Virus record (IMG/VR): IMGVR_UViG_3300008107_000089 | Location: 1-64,000 of that record | Strand: one strand, 5' to 3' | From: a virus | Length of the DNA: 64,000 bases | Program-made: the position numbers and the translations under genes | Notes under the pieces: model-generated | Told to the model about the DNA's origin: nothing | Seen by the model: only the letters and a program-made list of their open reading frames with translations | Databases searched by the model: none | Part shown: positions 50,349-59,009 of the stretch, piece by piece | How positions within the stretch are numbered: the stretch's first letter is position 1 | Layout of the letters: each line of letters begins with the position of its first letter

Positions 50349-51709
50349 TGAAAAAATGGGTTGTAAGTGTAATTATATTATTGTTCGTTTGCCTTAAAAC
50401 GAATGGCCAAACCTTCACTCAGACGTTTGTAGATAAATGTACTGGTGAAACTAAGATTGCAACTACAACCTATATTAATGGCAACGCTGTAGTATCGTTT
50501 TACAACCAAGTAAAAACATTTACCCCAGCAGAAGTTCAAAGTGGGGCCTTACAAGCATGGTTGCAAGCAACATACGCAGCGTATAATTCAGCAGCATGTC
50601 CAGTATCTCAAACAGTAACTCAAACCGTTCAAAATACAGTAACGCAAGCAGCAAGTCAAGCAGCATCAGCAGCCTCATCAGCGGCTTCATCAGCCGCTTC
50701 AAGCGCAGCGAGTTCATCAGCAAGTTCAGCAGCAAGCTCAAGCGCTTCCTCAGCTGCATCAAGCTCAGCTTCGAGCTCATCAGCCTCTTCAGCGTCTTCC
50801 TCTTCAGCATCTTCGTCATCCTCATCCCAATCATCCTCATCATCTGGGTCTTCGTCGTCATCAGGCTCAAGCTCAGAGAGCAAATCAGAAAGTACAAGTT
50901 CAAGCGAAAGCAAGAGCGAAAGCAAATCTGAATCTAAATCAGAAAGCAAAGAAGAAAGCAAATCTGAATCTAAGGAAGAAAAAAAGGAAGAAAAGAAGGA
51001 GGAGAAAAAAGAGGAAAAGAAGGAAGAAAAAAAAGATGAGAAGAAACAACTACGAATGAATCCTATATTGATGAATTCGGATTTAACTACTGCTCAAAAC
51101 CCAACAGGTGGCTTTACACCTATACTATCATTAGGTATGTCTCAATCATCAGCAACTGGTGAATCTAGTTGGGGTGTTAGTTCAATGATATGGATGGATT
51201 TTAAATCGTTTGCCTTATCAATTAACAAAAGCGATTTAGTATTTAAAGATGGTCAGTTAAAAGCAATTAAAGCATATTCATACACAGTAGCTAGGGTTAA
51301 AGGTACCAACATGACATTTGGTGGTTATACCTGGATTAAACCACATCCTAAATTAGGAACGTATGGTTATAACTTAGCTTATATTAATATTAAATTAAAA
51401 GACGGAATAACAGGTAAATATTCATACTCAATGGTGTCATCAATAACATCATTCTGGACTAAACCGTATCAGGTAAATCTAAAAACAACATTATCTCCAG
51501 GAGTATTTGTTATGGCATCACCTTATTCGTATAATACAGCTACAGGTTCAACTTGGAATTATAATATTAATTCGTTAATTGGATGTGGATACTCATATAA
51601 GATAAGTAAACGCTTTGGAGTAAACATGGACTATAAATTGATGGTATCAACAGTGCCAGGTTCACCTATGCTTAGTTTCTTTATGATTGGTTCTAAATTA
51701 CAATTCTAA
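50348..51709 (+). CDS. Secreted Ser/Ala-rich and Lys/Glu-rich protein with barrel-like C-terminus, 453 aa
   Basis: Signal peptide VVSVIILLFVCLKTNG. A cysteine-containing N-terminal domain, then a long SSAASSA-type tract (residues about 105-170), then a charged KSESK/EEKKEE block, then about 200 residues of alternating strands with aromatic ends (YSYSMVSSITSFW, FFMIGSKLQF). The final Phe suits an outer-membrane barrel. The low-complexity tract may span the periplasm or cell wall. Confidence 0.65.
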   Translation: MKKWVVSVIILLFVCLKTNGQTFTQTFVDKCTGETKIATTTYINGNAVVSFYNQVKTFTPAEVQSGALQAWLQATYAAYNSAACPVSQTVTQTVQNTVTQAASQAASAASSAASSAASSAASSSASSAASSSASSAASSSASSSSASSASSSSASSSSSSQSSSSSGSSSSSGSSSESKSESTSSSESKSESKSESKSESKEESKSESKEEKKEEKKEEKKEEKKEEKKDEKKQLRMNPILMNSDLTTAQNPTGGFTPILSLGMSQSSATGESSWGVSSMIWMDFKSFALSINKSDLVFKDGQLKAIKAYSYTVARVKGTNMTFGGYTWIKPHPKLGTYGYNLAYINIKLKDGITGKYSYSMVSSITSFWTKPYQVNLKTTLSPGVFVMASPYSYNTATGSTWNYNINSLIGCGYSYKISKRFGVNMDYKLMVSTVPGSPMLSFFMIGSKLQF

Positions 51710-51710
51710 T

Positions 51711-51741
51711 TTGGTTCGGTCAAAATGTTGTCGTATATTTA
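51711..51741 (+). promoter_or_regulatory. Promoter of the small lipoprotein gene
   Basis: TTGG (51711-51714), 15 bases including GTCAAA (51719-51724), then GTCGTATATTTA ending at 51741. One of the best matches in the window. Confidence 0.7.
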
Positions 51742-51761
51742 ATTCAAATAAATAATTTATT

Positions 51762-51932
51762 ATGAAAAAAGTAATGTTCGTATTCGCAGTTGCAACTATG
51801 CTAGTTGCTTGTGGAGGAAATGCATCAGTTGAAACTACAAACACTGACAGTACAGCCGTAGCTGATTCTTCAGTAGTAGCAACAGATTCAACTGTAGCTG
51901 CAATTCCAGCTGATTCAGTTTCAGCTAAGTAA
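51762..51932 (+). CDS. Small Ser/Thr/Ala-rich lipoprotein, 56 aa
   Basis: KKVMFVFAVATMLVACGGN: signal and lipobox (MLVAC). Mature protein of about 40 residues rich in Thr, Ser, Ala and Asp. It is monocistronic, with a strong promoter just upstream and a terminator just downstream, so it is probably made in quantity. Superinfection exclusion is a possible role, not shown here. Confidence 0.75.
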   Translation: MKKVMFVFAVATMLVACGGNASVETTNTDSTAVADSSVVATDSTVAAIPADSVSAK

Positions 51933-51938
51933 TTAAGA

Positions 51939-51962
51939 GGGGGCGATGAGCCCCCACTTTAA
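51939..51962 (+). terminator. Rho-independent terminator
   Basis: GGGGGC (51939-51944), GATGA, GCCCCC (51950-51955), then ACTTT. Confidence 0.8.
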
Positions 51963-51967
51963 TTTTA

Positions 51968-52468
51968 ATGGTTATGTATAAGGTAAAGCAATTCTTTAAA
52001 CGTATTTATAATCTCTATCGTTGGTTACCCATTATATGGAAAGATCAGGATTGGGATGATTTCTATATTTTCGAAATACTTAAGTTTAAACTTAAGAACC
52101 AAGCTGAATATATTGGTTATCACGATAGGCATATGTCTGCTAAACGTGATGCTGAAATAATGATGTTATGTGTTCGATTAATTGATAAGGTACAAGATGA
52201 ATGGTATGGAAGAGAATACTTTGATTACCATAAATCAAAACTTAAATTTATAGATAGTATAAGCCATCCAGGTAGCTATGAAATGGAAGAGGAATATATA
52301 TCTGAAAACTTTGATGAATATTTTAAAAAATATCCTCGTATTTATAAGCAGGTTAAGTGTGATGATAAGCATAGAACAGCATTTAATATAGCTAAAACAA
52401 ATGAAGAACGTGCTCATAAATTATTATTCAAAATATTAGAAAATAACATCAGAAGATGGTGGGATTAA
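51968..52468 (+). CDS. Hypothetical protein, 166 aa
   Basis: Trp/Tyr-rich helical protein (RWLPIIWKDQDWDDFYIFEI..). The middle RDAEIMMLCVRLIDKVQDEWY and the end ERAHKLLFKILENNIRRWW are typical of a widespread phage family as I recall. ATG 51974 is an alternative start. Confidence 0.6.
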   Translation: MVMYKVKQFFKRIYNLYRWLPIIWKDQDWDDFYIFEILKFKLKNQAEYIGYHDRHMSAKRDAEIMMLCVRLIDKVQDEWYGREYFDYHKSKLKFIDSISHPGSYEMEEEYISENFDEYFKKYPRIYKQVKCDDKHRTAFNIAKTNEERAHKLLFKILENNIRRWWD

Positions 52469-52478
52469 AATAAAACAT

Positions 52479-52631
52479 ATGTGGAAAGTATTCTTATTAA
52501 TGTTCATTATAGTTGCAATTATCTCTTGGAGATGGGTTGCTGCTATTGATTATATGAAAGAAAATCACCCCGACTATAAAGGTGATGATTTTTTAAATTG
52601 GGATGAAAACGATAAAAACGAAATATCATGA
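52479..52631 (+). CDS. Single-pass membrane peptide, 50 aa
   Basis: WKVFLLMFIIVAIISWRWV is the membrane segment; the tail is acidic. ATGA overlap with the next gene supports translation. Confidence 0.55.
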   Translation: MWKVFLLMFIIVAIISWRWVAAIDYMKENHPDYKGDDFLNWDENDKNEIS

Positions 52632-52870
52632 AATATATCCTTACACTTTTAACCTTAGTGTTATTTGTATCTTGTAGTAATAACAAGACTGAAATTGATT
52701 GTCAATCTGAAGTAGATATTTTACAAGCTAAAGTAGATAGCATGCATGACGAACTATTTATCAAACACGTTGAGTTAGGTAGATATGAGTTATCATTAGA
52801 GCATTTGAAGGAAGTAAATCTAAATGCTGGTCTTGAATTTGAAAACTTTATGTACCACGAAACTGAATAA
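52628..52870 (+). CDS. Small lipoprotein, 80 aa
   Basis: ILTLLTLVLFVSCSNN gives a lipobox (FVSC). The remainder is a coiled coil (VDILQAKVDSMHDEL). Outer-membrane spanin-like layouts look like this, but no partner is certain. Confidence 0.6.
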   Translation: MKYILTLLTLVLFVSCSNNKTEIDCQSEVDILQAKVDSMHDELFIKHVELGRYELSLEHLKEVNLNAGLEFENFMYHETE

Positions 52871-52871
52871 T

Positions 52872-53210
52872 ATGAGAAAGAATATTAACAGCGGAGAAGA
52901 TTACGCTAAAATACTAACTAGCACTATCAGAGAGGCAGATGGCCCACTACCAGAACAATTAGTAGAATATTGGTGTGAGGAAATTTGGGAATTAGCTATT
53001 AACAGCTATAACGACTATATTATAGGTAAAAAGAATGATTATTTACTTTCAGATGAGGATATGAATGAAGCATATGATCGTGCTGGATTAAAATATACTC
53101 AAGAAATGGTTAACGGCTTAGTAGACAAAGGAATGTTACAAGCAGGTGTAGGTGAGGAAGGAGAAATACTATATTCACTAACTGAAAAAGGCAAAAAACA
53201 TACTCTATGA
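52872..53210 (+). CDS. Hypothetical protein, 112 aa
   Basis: ATG 52872 chosen two bases after the previous stop. The C-terminal half (LKYTQEMVNGLVDKGMLQAGVGEEGEILYSLTEKGKK) looks like a winged-helix. Overlaps ThyX by 4 bases. Confidence 0.58.
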   Translation: MRKNINSGEDYAKILTSTIREADGPLPEQLVEYWCEEIWELAINSYNDYIIGKKNDYLLSDEDMNEAYDRAGLKYTQEMVNGLVDKGMLQAGVGEEGEILYSLTEKGKKHTL

Positions 53211-53857
53211 ACAAAGTAGAATTGTTAGGTTATTATGGAAGCGATCTAGTTCATGCTCAATCAGCTTGGACATCAACATCAAGAGATTTAACTGAAGATA
53301 AAATAGCAAGAGTAGGTAAACTACTTAAAATGCTAGCAAGTGAGGGTCATCATACTCCATTTGAAAAATCATCATTACATTTCCTAGTAACAGTAGATCA
53401 AGCAACACACATCCATTTAATTAAGCATCGTATTGGTGTTTCAGTTAATGGTGAATCAGCTCGTTACAAGGAATTGAAGGAAGATAAATACTACATTCCA
53501 AATGATTGGCCTGATATTCCTTGCAGTATGGAACATCTACAGAGAAAGAATTGGGCTGATATATTAGATGAATATACTAGGTATGGTAATCAACTATATC
53601 ATCAATGTTTAGAAGACCTAACACCAATACTAGGCCGTAAACGTGCTAAAGAATCAGCTCGTTTCTTTAAAACATTCAATAGCCAAATTACAATGGATGT
53701 AATGTTTAACTGGCGTTCATTCTATCACTTCCAGCAATTACGTAATAGTGAACATGCTCAGGTTGAGGTAAGACAATTAGCTCAAGATATGCTTGATCTA
53801 GTTAAGCAAATTGAAGGTAACCCATTTAAAGAAACTATAGAGGCATTTGAACTGTGA
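53207..53857 (+). CDS. thyX: Flavin-dependent thymidylate synthase ThyX
   Basis: KHRIGVSVNGESARYKE carries the RHRxxSxNxxSxRY motif (Arg replaced by Lys at the first position). EGHHTPFEKSSLHF is the upstream conserved block, and FFKTFNSQITMDVMFNWRSFYHF the later one. Makes dTMP from dUMP using FAD, with methylene-THF. Links to the Dcd-like enzyme at 16555 and the reductase at 7174. Confidence 0.92.
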   Translation: MNKVELLGYYGSDLVHAQSAWTSTSRDLTEDKIARVGKLLKMLASEGHHTPFEKSSLHFLVTVDQATHIHLIKHRIGVSVNGESARYKELKEDKYYIPNDWPDIPCSMEHLQRKNWADILDEYTRYGNQLYHQCLEDLTPILGRKRAKESARFFKTFNSQITMDVMFNWRSFYHFQQLRNSEHAQVEVRQLAQDMLDLVKQIEGNPFKETIEAFEL

Positions 53858-54000
53858 GTAAATTAAAAGACAAACTTAACTCAGGCCACTACCATGAAAT
53901 GATGGATCGTTTACACGTGCTAATGAGTACACTAGATGATCATATATTACAACACCCAGTAGCTAAAGTTGATAAAGAGTTCTGTGCAAATTCATGTTAG
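53854..54000 (+). CDS. Possible small protein, 48 aa (GTG start)
   Basis: GTG overlaps the ThyX stop (GTGA). Sequence SKLKDKLNSGHYHEMMDRLHVLMSTLDDHI is helical. Another frame follows at 53984. Coding supported by tight coupling. Confidence 0.45.
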   Translation: MSKLKDKLNSGHYHEMMDRLHVLMSTLDDHILQHPVAKVDKEFCANSC

Positions 54001-54136
54001 TTTATCTCATTTAAAAGAAGTAGATAAAATTAAGGTTCAAAAACATTCAAATTACTTCTTCAATCGCGTTTTCAAGTCTATTTCAAAACCAAAACAACCA
54101 CTTAAGATAGAAAAACCGTGGTATAAATTTTGGTGA
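53984..54136 (+). CDS. Possible small basic protein, 50 aa (GTG start)
   Basis: GTG within the end of the previous frame. Basic with aromatic tail (KPWYKFW). It ends just before the promoter at 54138. Coding status moderate. Confidence 0.4.
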   Translation: MQIHVSLSHLKEVDKIKVQKHSNYFFNRVFKSISKPKQPLKIEKPWYKFW

Positions 54137-54137
54137 G

Positions 54138-54160
54138 GACAAAATAAGTTATTACATTTA
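54138..54160 (+). promoter_or_regulatory. Promoter
   Basis: GGACAAA, 9 bases, TACATTTA (54153-54160). The core is nearly identical to the site at 35519. The next ATG is at 54165, so the mRNA is nearly leaderless. Confidence 0.5.
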
Positions 54161-54164
54161 CGTA

Positions 54165-54395
54165 ATGACAGTTAAACAACTAATAGAGCAACTACAACAA
54201 TTAGACCCAGATCTACACGTATTCGTAGCAGGATATGAAGGTGGTTATGACGATGTGGGACCAGTTAGTAATGTTATGAATATAGCATTAGACGTACATG
54301 AAGAATGGTACTATGGTAAGCATGAAGATGCTGATACTGCCTATTATGTACCAGATAAAGACAAATACACAATAGTAAAAGGTATAATATTATAA
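54165..54395 (+). CDS. Small conserved phage protein, 76 aa
   Basis: TVKQLIEQLQQLDPDLHVFVAGYEGGYDDV is a type frequent in phages. No catalytic residues. Next gene follows after 3 bases. Confidence 0.6.
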   Translation: MTVKQLIEQLQQLDPDLHVFVAGYEGGYDDVGPVSNVMNIALDVHEEWYYGKHEDADTAYYVPDKDKYTIVKGIIL

Positions 54396-54398
54396 GTT

Positions 54399-55154
54399 AT
54401 GAAAACAGTAGCAATCGGAGACGTTCACGGACGCTCACTCTGGAAATTAATCGTTAATCAAGAACAAGACGCTGACAGAATTATATTCATCGGTGATTAC
54501 TTTGATTCATTTGATATTAAAGGAGAAGAACAACTAAATAATTTCCTTGACATCATTGAATTTAAAAAATCAACTGATAAGGAAGTCATTATGCTTATTG
54601 GTAACCATGACTATCATTATTTTCCTGAAGTAGGTGAAAATGGAACATCAGGCTACCAATCAGTATTCAGCCACCAAATCAAACCAACGATTGATGCTAA
54701 CAGAGAGCACCTACAAATGGCTTATCAGTTTGATGAGTTCCTATTCAGCCACGCTGGTGTTAGTAGTAAATTTATGGATAGTGTATTTGGAGCTGATGGA
54801 TGGAACGTAGAAACAATGGTAGAACAATTAAACGAACAATTTAAATATAAACCACTTACATTTCAATTCGGAACAGCAGTTAGTATAAAGAAACTAAGCT
54901 ATCTAGATCCGTATGGTGATAATGAAGAACAATCTCCAATATGGATTAGACCACGTTCACTAATGGCTGCTAACAGAGATACACTACGTACTCAAGTAAT
55001 TCAAGTAGTAGGACATACTGGAGTTAGAAAACTTGATATTGATGGTGCTATGAAATCAGCTGGTGGTAGATATTATCTTATCGACTGTCAAGAAACTACA
55101 GGTGAATATTTGGTTATTCAAGATGGAGAGCTTAGCGTTGGACAAACAAGATAA
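54399..55154 (+). CDS. Metallophosphoesterase (PPP-like), 251 aa
   Basis: IGDVHGRSL, FIGDYFDSFD, LIGNHDYHYF, FSHAGVS and VVGHTG are the five metal-binding motifs of calcineurin-like phosphoesterases. Substrate could be a protein phosphate, nucleotide or diadenosine polyphosphate. Phage lambda PPase is a known parallel. Confidence 0.85.
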   Translation: MKTVAIGDVHGRSLWKLIVNQEQDADRIIFIGDYFDSFDIKGEEQLNNFLDIIEFKKSTDKEVIMLIGNHDYHYFPEVGENGTSGYQSVFSHQIKPTIDANREHLQMAYQFDEFLFSHAGVSSKFMDSVFGADGWNVETMVEQLNEQFKYKPLTFQFGTAVSIKKLSYLDPYGDNEEQSPIWIRPRSLMAANRDTLRTQVIQVVGHTGVRKLDIDGAMKSAGGRYYLIDCQETTGEYLVIQDGELSVGQTR

Positions 55155-55221
55155 TTATGAATTGGGTTTCAACAGTAAGCACAACAGTAACAGGTTATAG
55201 TAAAATAAATTTCATTTACAA

Positions 55222-55839
55222 ATGAAAAAATTAAAGTACACATTAGAACGATTTAGATGGATTAAAGCACTATTCAGTCCGTTTACACCATTTAAAATTG
55301 GATGGTATGTTGGTAAAATACGAATTGGTACTCCATATTTCTTACCTCGCAAATGGGTTAAAGCAACACCCGAATTAGCATATAAAGCAGCAGAGGAGGA
55401 AATTAAACGTAGAGAAAATTTTAATAAATCAAATGCTAATTCAAAGTTTAAACATGAAATACCACCAATTGGTGAATTATATCAAGAATATATGAAACGC
55501 CAACACGCAGTACCACTTAAAGTAGGATTCAGTATGTGTGGTTTGGGATGGAAAACAAAATGGACATCCACTGACTTCAGACATGAGTGGAACCCAGTAA
55601 TATCATTTGTATTCTTCGGATATCAAATAGCAGCTACATTTTATCATCCACACCATAGTCACTATTGGGAACCTTGGTTGTATTATGAATACGAAACAGA
55701 TAAAACTAAATCTAAACGTGAACGAATAGAGCAGTGTAGAAAAGAAGCTCCACAAACATGGACTTCAAGCAGACATAATGAAGAACCAATAACAACTGAT
55801 TATTATACTAAGATACTCAAACCAAAATATCTAAAATAA
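55222..55839 (+). CDS. Hypothetical protein, 205 aa
   Basis: Basic, Trp- and His-rich (YHPHHSHYWEPWLYYEY) with a KxxFSPFTPFKIG start. No domain recognised. Preceded by a 67-base spacer containing a 22-codon frame of doubtful value. Confidence 0.55.
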   Translation: MKKLKYTLERFRWIKALFSPFTPFKIGWYVGKIRIGTPYFLPRKWVKATPELAYKAAEEEIKRRENFNKSNANSKFKHEIPPIGELYQEYMKRQHAVPLKVGFSMCGLGWKTKWTSTDFRHEWNPVISFVFFGYQIAATFYHPHHSHYWEPWLYYEYETDKTKSKRERIEQCRKEAPQTWTSSRHNEEPITTDYYTKILKPKYLK

Positions 55840-55843
55840 TGTT

Positions 55844-56011
55844 ATGGAAATAGATAAAGACGAATTATTTAAACTTTATATGGAGTGGGTAGATAAAGTA
55901 TCTGAAGATAACGATTGGAAAACTTCATTCGGACCAAAAGAAATTGTACATTCAATTACAAATATTATAGAAAATAACCCACAACTAATTAAAAATAGAA
56001 GCAATACTTAA
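55844..56011 (+). CDS. Small acidic protein, 55 aa
   Basis: ATG 55844. EIDKDELFKLYMEWVDKVSEDNDW is helical. No family known. Spacing to neighbours is typical. Confidence 0.5.
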   Translation: MEIDKDELFKLYMEWVDKVSEDNDWKTSFGPKEIVHSITNIIENNPQLIKNRSNT

Positions 56012-56026
56012 ATCAAAGTATCTAAA

Positions 56027-56326
56027 ATGAAACGAGCAGATAAAAGTAAATTAGTATTAAAAGAACTGATTGATAAGATGTTTGAGATAGCAGGTCATCC
56101 TCTTAAATTCGAAGATGTAGAAGGTAGAACTGATAACTGGTTTCAACAATACACTATGACTGAAGCTCAAAATGAGGAGTGGCGAGAGTGGGGTATTAAA
56201 TTGATAATGAAAAAACAGCGTTACAATAGATATCTAGCTGATCGTGAAATGAGAATGTTAGATCTATACTGTGGATTAAAAATATCAGATTCAAAATATG
56301 ACAGGCAAGAAACAACCGAAGCGTAA
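56027..56326 (+). CDS. Hypothetical protein, 99 aa
   Basis: Helical, with RTDNWFQQYTMTEAQNEEWREWGI resembling common small phage proteins. Overlaps the next gene by 29 bases. Confidence 0.55.
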   Translation: MKRADKSKLVLKELIDKMFEIAGHPLKFEDVEGRTDNWFQQYTMTEAQNEEWREWGIKLIMKKQRYNRYLADREMRMLDLYCGLKISDSKYDRQETTEA

Positions 56327-56504
56327 TTGGTTCATTGTAATGAACTCACAACTAGAATACTTCAGTGGTATGATGTATGGAGGTGAATTGGTATGGTGTA
56401 GCGACTATAACGAAGCAAAACCATTAGATGATGAGGCTAAATTTAGAACACTACAATCACTTTGTAGGGGCGAGGAACTGATCTTAGATTATATTAATGA
56501 ATAA
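56298..56504 (+). CDS. Hypothetical protein, 68 aa
   Basis: Short mixed protein without a recognised domain. Overlaps both neighbours. Confidence 0.5.
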   Translation: MTGKKQPKRNWFIVMNSQLEYFSGMMYGGELVWCSDYNEAKPLDDEAKFRTLQSLCRGEELILDYINE

Positions 56505-56724
56505 AGAACCAGTATACCCTAAAGATAATGGATCATTAGAACGAGCACGTCAAGCGTTCTATAAGAAGGTACGTGAATGGAGATGGGATGAACCTGATGA
56601 GAGGCCTAGTAAACCAAGAGGCCGTAAACCAAAACAATTCGTTAGAGTAGAATCTAAACCACGTAGTGAAGGAGAAAGACGAGCAATGGAGGCAGGACGA
56701 AGTAAATTCTTTAATTTCAATTAA
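56497..56724 (+). CDS. Small basic protein with AT-hook-like motif, 75 aa
   Basis: DERPSKPRGRKPKQFVRVE contains PRGRKPK, an AT-hook core. Arg/Lys-rich throughout. Possible DNA-binding protein. Stop lies one base before the nuclease ATG. Confidence 0.55.
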   Translation: MNKEPVYPKDNGSLERARQAFYKKVREWRWDEPDERPSKPRGRKPKQFVRVESKPRSEGERRAMEAGRSKFFNFN

Positions 56725-56725
56725 T

Positions 56726-57454
56726 ATGGACAAGTACACAGCATTAGGAAGCAACATTTTCGGATTTGAAATCTTTGAAGAGGTATTTAAAGCAATTAAT
56801 GAACGCGGAGAGCAAAGTGATGAAAGTATGTTTAAAGCAGGTGTGGCGAGTGCTGAAGCTGCTGTTAGACGTTTGACAGTTACAATTCAACACAAAGCGT
56901 ATAAAACAACATTCAGTAAATCCAAAGGATACCCTGTAAAGGTTGAATGGTGGGTTACTAGAGCATCAATCGAATGCAATGTTAAAGCTAAACGTGGAGA
57001 CAAGTTCATACCTGATCCTAAACTATCAGCTGAAACTAATCTACAATCAGACTATACAGGACAAGGATTCGATCGTGGACATAATTTCCCAGCTGCAGAC
57101 GCAGCGTGTGATCAAGTAGCAAATGACGAATCATTCTACTTCAGTAATATGACAGCCCAATACCCAGCATTGAATAGAGGTGATTGGAAAGAATTAGAAA
57201 CTATAACACGTACTGAAGTTAAATTATACGATTCAGTCTATGTATGGTGTGGATCTGTAGGTGAAGCTAAAAAGATAGGTAAAGTATCAGTACCAAAGCA
57301 ATGCTGGAAAGTAATGTATACTAAACGTTTAAATACATATAGTGCATTTCTATTTGATAATAGTACTACTAAGGCAGATGGAGTTAAGAATAATGAAGTG
57401 CCTTTAGAGGTGGTCGAGCAAATTTCTGGTTTTAAATTTAAGATAAATAAATAA
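56726..57454 (+). CDS. DNA/RNA non-specific endonuclease (beta-beta-alpha metal, DRGH), 242 aa
   Basis: GFDRGHNFPAADA carries the DRGH motif with the catalytic His, and SFYFSNMTAQYPALNRGDWKELE the Asn metal ligand. ATG 56726 is the start placed after the previous stop. Lacks a signal peptide, so it acts in the cytosol, for example on host DNA. Confidence 0.87.
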   Translation: MDKYTALGSNIFGFEIFEEVFKAINERGEQSDESMFKAGVASAEAAVRRLTVTIQHKAYKTTFSKSKGYPVKVEWWVTRASIECNVKAKRGDKFIPDPKLSAETNLQSDYTGQGFDRGHNFPAADAACDQVANDESFYFSNMTAQYPALNRGDWKELETITRTEVKLYDSVYVWCGSVGEAKKIGKVSVPKQCWKVMYTKRLNTYSAFLFDNSTTKADGVKNNEVPLEVVEQISGFKFKINK

Positions 57455-57457
57455 TAA

Positions 57458-57652
57458 ATGCCAATTCAAACTAAAGACCAAGCACAAGACAAAGCAAGTA
57501 GGAAATTAGATAAAGCATTACACAGAAAAACCAAACACCGTCCATTACATGAAGAAGAATGGAGTGATCTAACTCAACGTGGAGCCAGTTTGGCTGAGCA
57601 ATTTGAATGGCTTAGATTAAAGAAGAAACAAAAAGAAAAGTATGGCAACTAA
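57458..57652 (+). CDS. Small basic protein, 64 aa
   Basis: Gln/Lys/Arg-rich helical protein (QDKASRKLDKALHRKTKHR). Overlaps the next gene by 11 bases. Confidence 0.5.
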   Translation: MPIQTKDQAQDKASRKLDKALHRKTKHRPLHEEEWSDLTQRGASLAEQFEWLRLKKKQKEKYGN

Positions 57653-57836
57653 TGATGAAATGTTCCGAAAGTGTATGGAAATCGAAGCTATGGTTACTAC
57701 AATGGTAATGCGTGGCATAACAGATAACCGTAGATTAGTAGAGGCAGTAGATGTTAGATACCATCCCAACACTGAATGGGAACAAGAAATGTTCAGTGAA
57801 GCGATTATATACGCGAAGCATGCAGTCCTAAATTAG
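57642..57836 (+). CDS. Small hypothetical protein, 64 aa
   Basis: Helical (EMFRKCMEIEAMVTTMVMRGITDNRRLVEAV). No domain recognised. Ends 53 bases before the DUF932 gene. Confidence 0.5.
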   Translation: MATNDEMFRKCMEIEAMVTTMVMRGITDNRRLVEAVDVRYHPNTEWEQEMFSEAIIYAKHAVLN

Positions 57837-57889
57837 GATGGGCAGAATAGTGAGTGTAGATTTAAGTATAATAATTAAAATCAAAGGTT

Positions 57890-58636
57890 ATGAGTTACAA
57901 CATTGAACAAATTAGGGAATTAGCCCCGTCAGTATTTACAACTGAAAAAGCTAAACATTTATCTGATAAGTACATTCAGACACCTACTATTAGAGTAGTA
58001 GAAGATTTAATGAATCTAGGTTGGGAAGTAACTAAAGTACAAGAGGTTAGATCTCGTAAGTACAAAGGGTTCCAAAAACACCTATTAGTATTCCGTCACC
58101 CAAACATCACAATTAAGGGTGCAAATGGAGATGATTCATGTCCTCAAATCCTATTAACCAATTCACATGACGGTAAAGCCGCATTCAATTTTAGAGTTGG
58201 TATCTTCAGATTCGTATGTAGTAATGGATTGGTAATCAGTGATGCTGATTTCGGAGTGATGTCTATTAGACACGTAAACTATACCTTCGAATCATTGCAA
58301 GTTAAGGTAAACGAAATGATTAGTAAGCTACCAGGATTGGTTCAGAAAATCAATTTATTTAAAAGTACAGTGTTAACTGATGCTCAAATGGAAGATTTCG
58401 CTACTAAAGCATCTCAGTTGAGAACTAAAAAGCGTGTTAACATTATGGATGTACTTACTCCAACACGTACTGAGGATCAAGGTAATGATCTATGGGTAGT
58501 ATTTAATCGTGTACAAGAGAAAATATTAGGTGGTTCATATACATCTGGTGGTCGTAAGGCTAGGTCAGTAAAGAACTTCCAAAAAGATATTCAGTTGAAC
58601 GAGCAATTGTTCGAATTAGCTGAGTCATACCTTTGA
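57890..58636 (+). CDS. DUF932-like protein, 248 aa
   Basis: Leader AAATCAAAGGTTATG. VEDLMNLGWEVTKVQEVRSR, HLLVFRHP, LLTNSHDGKAAFNFRVGIFRFVCSNGL fits DUF932, a family on plasmids and phages with no assigned activity. Terminator follows. Confidence 0.75.
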   Translation: MSYNIEQIRELAPSVFTTEKAKHLSDKYIQTPTIRVVEDLMNLGWEVTKVQEVRSRKYKGFQKHLLVFRHPNITIKGANGDDSCPQILLTNSHDGKAAFNFRVGIFRFVCSNGLVISDADFGVMSIRHVNYTFESLQVKVNEMISKLPGLVQKINLFKSTVLTDAQMEDFATKASQLRTKKRVNIMDVLTPTRTEDQGNDLWVVFNRVQEKILGGSYTSGGRKARSVKNFQKDIQLNEQLFELAESYL

Positions 58637-58649
58637 TTAACGTAGGATT

Positions 58650-58669
58650 GGGGGCGCAAAGCCCCCATC
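58650..58669 (+). terminator. Terminator hairpin overlapping a promoter
   Basis: GGGGGC (58650-58655), GCAAA, GCCCCC (58661-58666), then ATCTT. The loop supplies the CAAA of the adjoining promoter. Confidence 0.75.
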
Positions 58670-58678
58670 TTACATTTA
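58656..58678 (+). promoter_or_regulatory. Promoter inside a terminator
   Basis: GCAAA (58656-58660), 10 bases, TACATTTA (58671-58678), just before the ATG at 58686. Confidence 0.5.
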
Positions 58679-58685
58679 TAATGTT

Positions 58686-58982
58686 ATGAAAAATAAAAGC
58701 GAAATACATATAGGATCAGGTTCACACTTAAACATTCAAACGTCACAGTTAGTTTCATTGCATGAAACGTTAACATTGATTAATGGATCTAAAGAACCAA
58801 TTGAATTGGATGTTAAAATAGAAGCTGACTTCGGAACTATACCTGAGCAATATCATGAGGTATTCCTAAACATAATGACCTCTAAGTATTACAATAAGAC
58901 ATCATTCGGTGATAATCCATTCAGCCAATGCTTACCACCAGTAAAGAAACGTTGGTGGCAATTTTGGAAGGCAAGGTACTAA
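58686..58982 (+). CDS. Hypothetical protein, 98 aa
   Basis: Mixed strand/helix; ends KKRWWQFWKARY, a basic aromatic tail. No domain recognised. Confidence 0.55.
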   Translation: MKNKSEIHIGSGSHLNIQTSQLVSLHETLTLINGSKEPIELDVKIEADFGTIPEQYHEVFLNIMTSKYYNKTSFGDNPFSQCLPPVKKRWWQFWKARY

Positions 58983-59009
58983 TCGTATCTTCAATGCAAA
59001 TCAAAGGTT

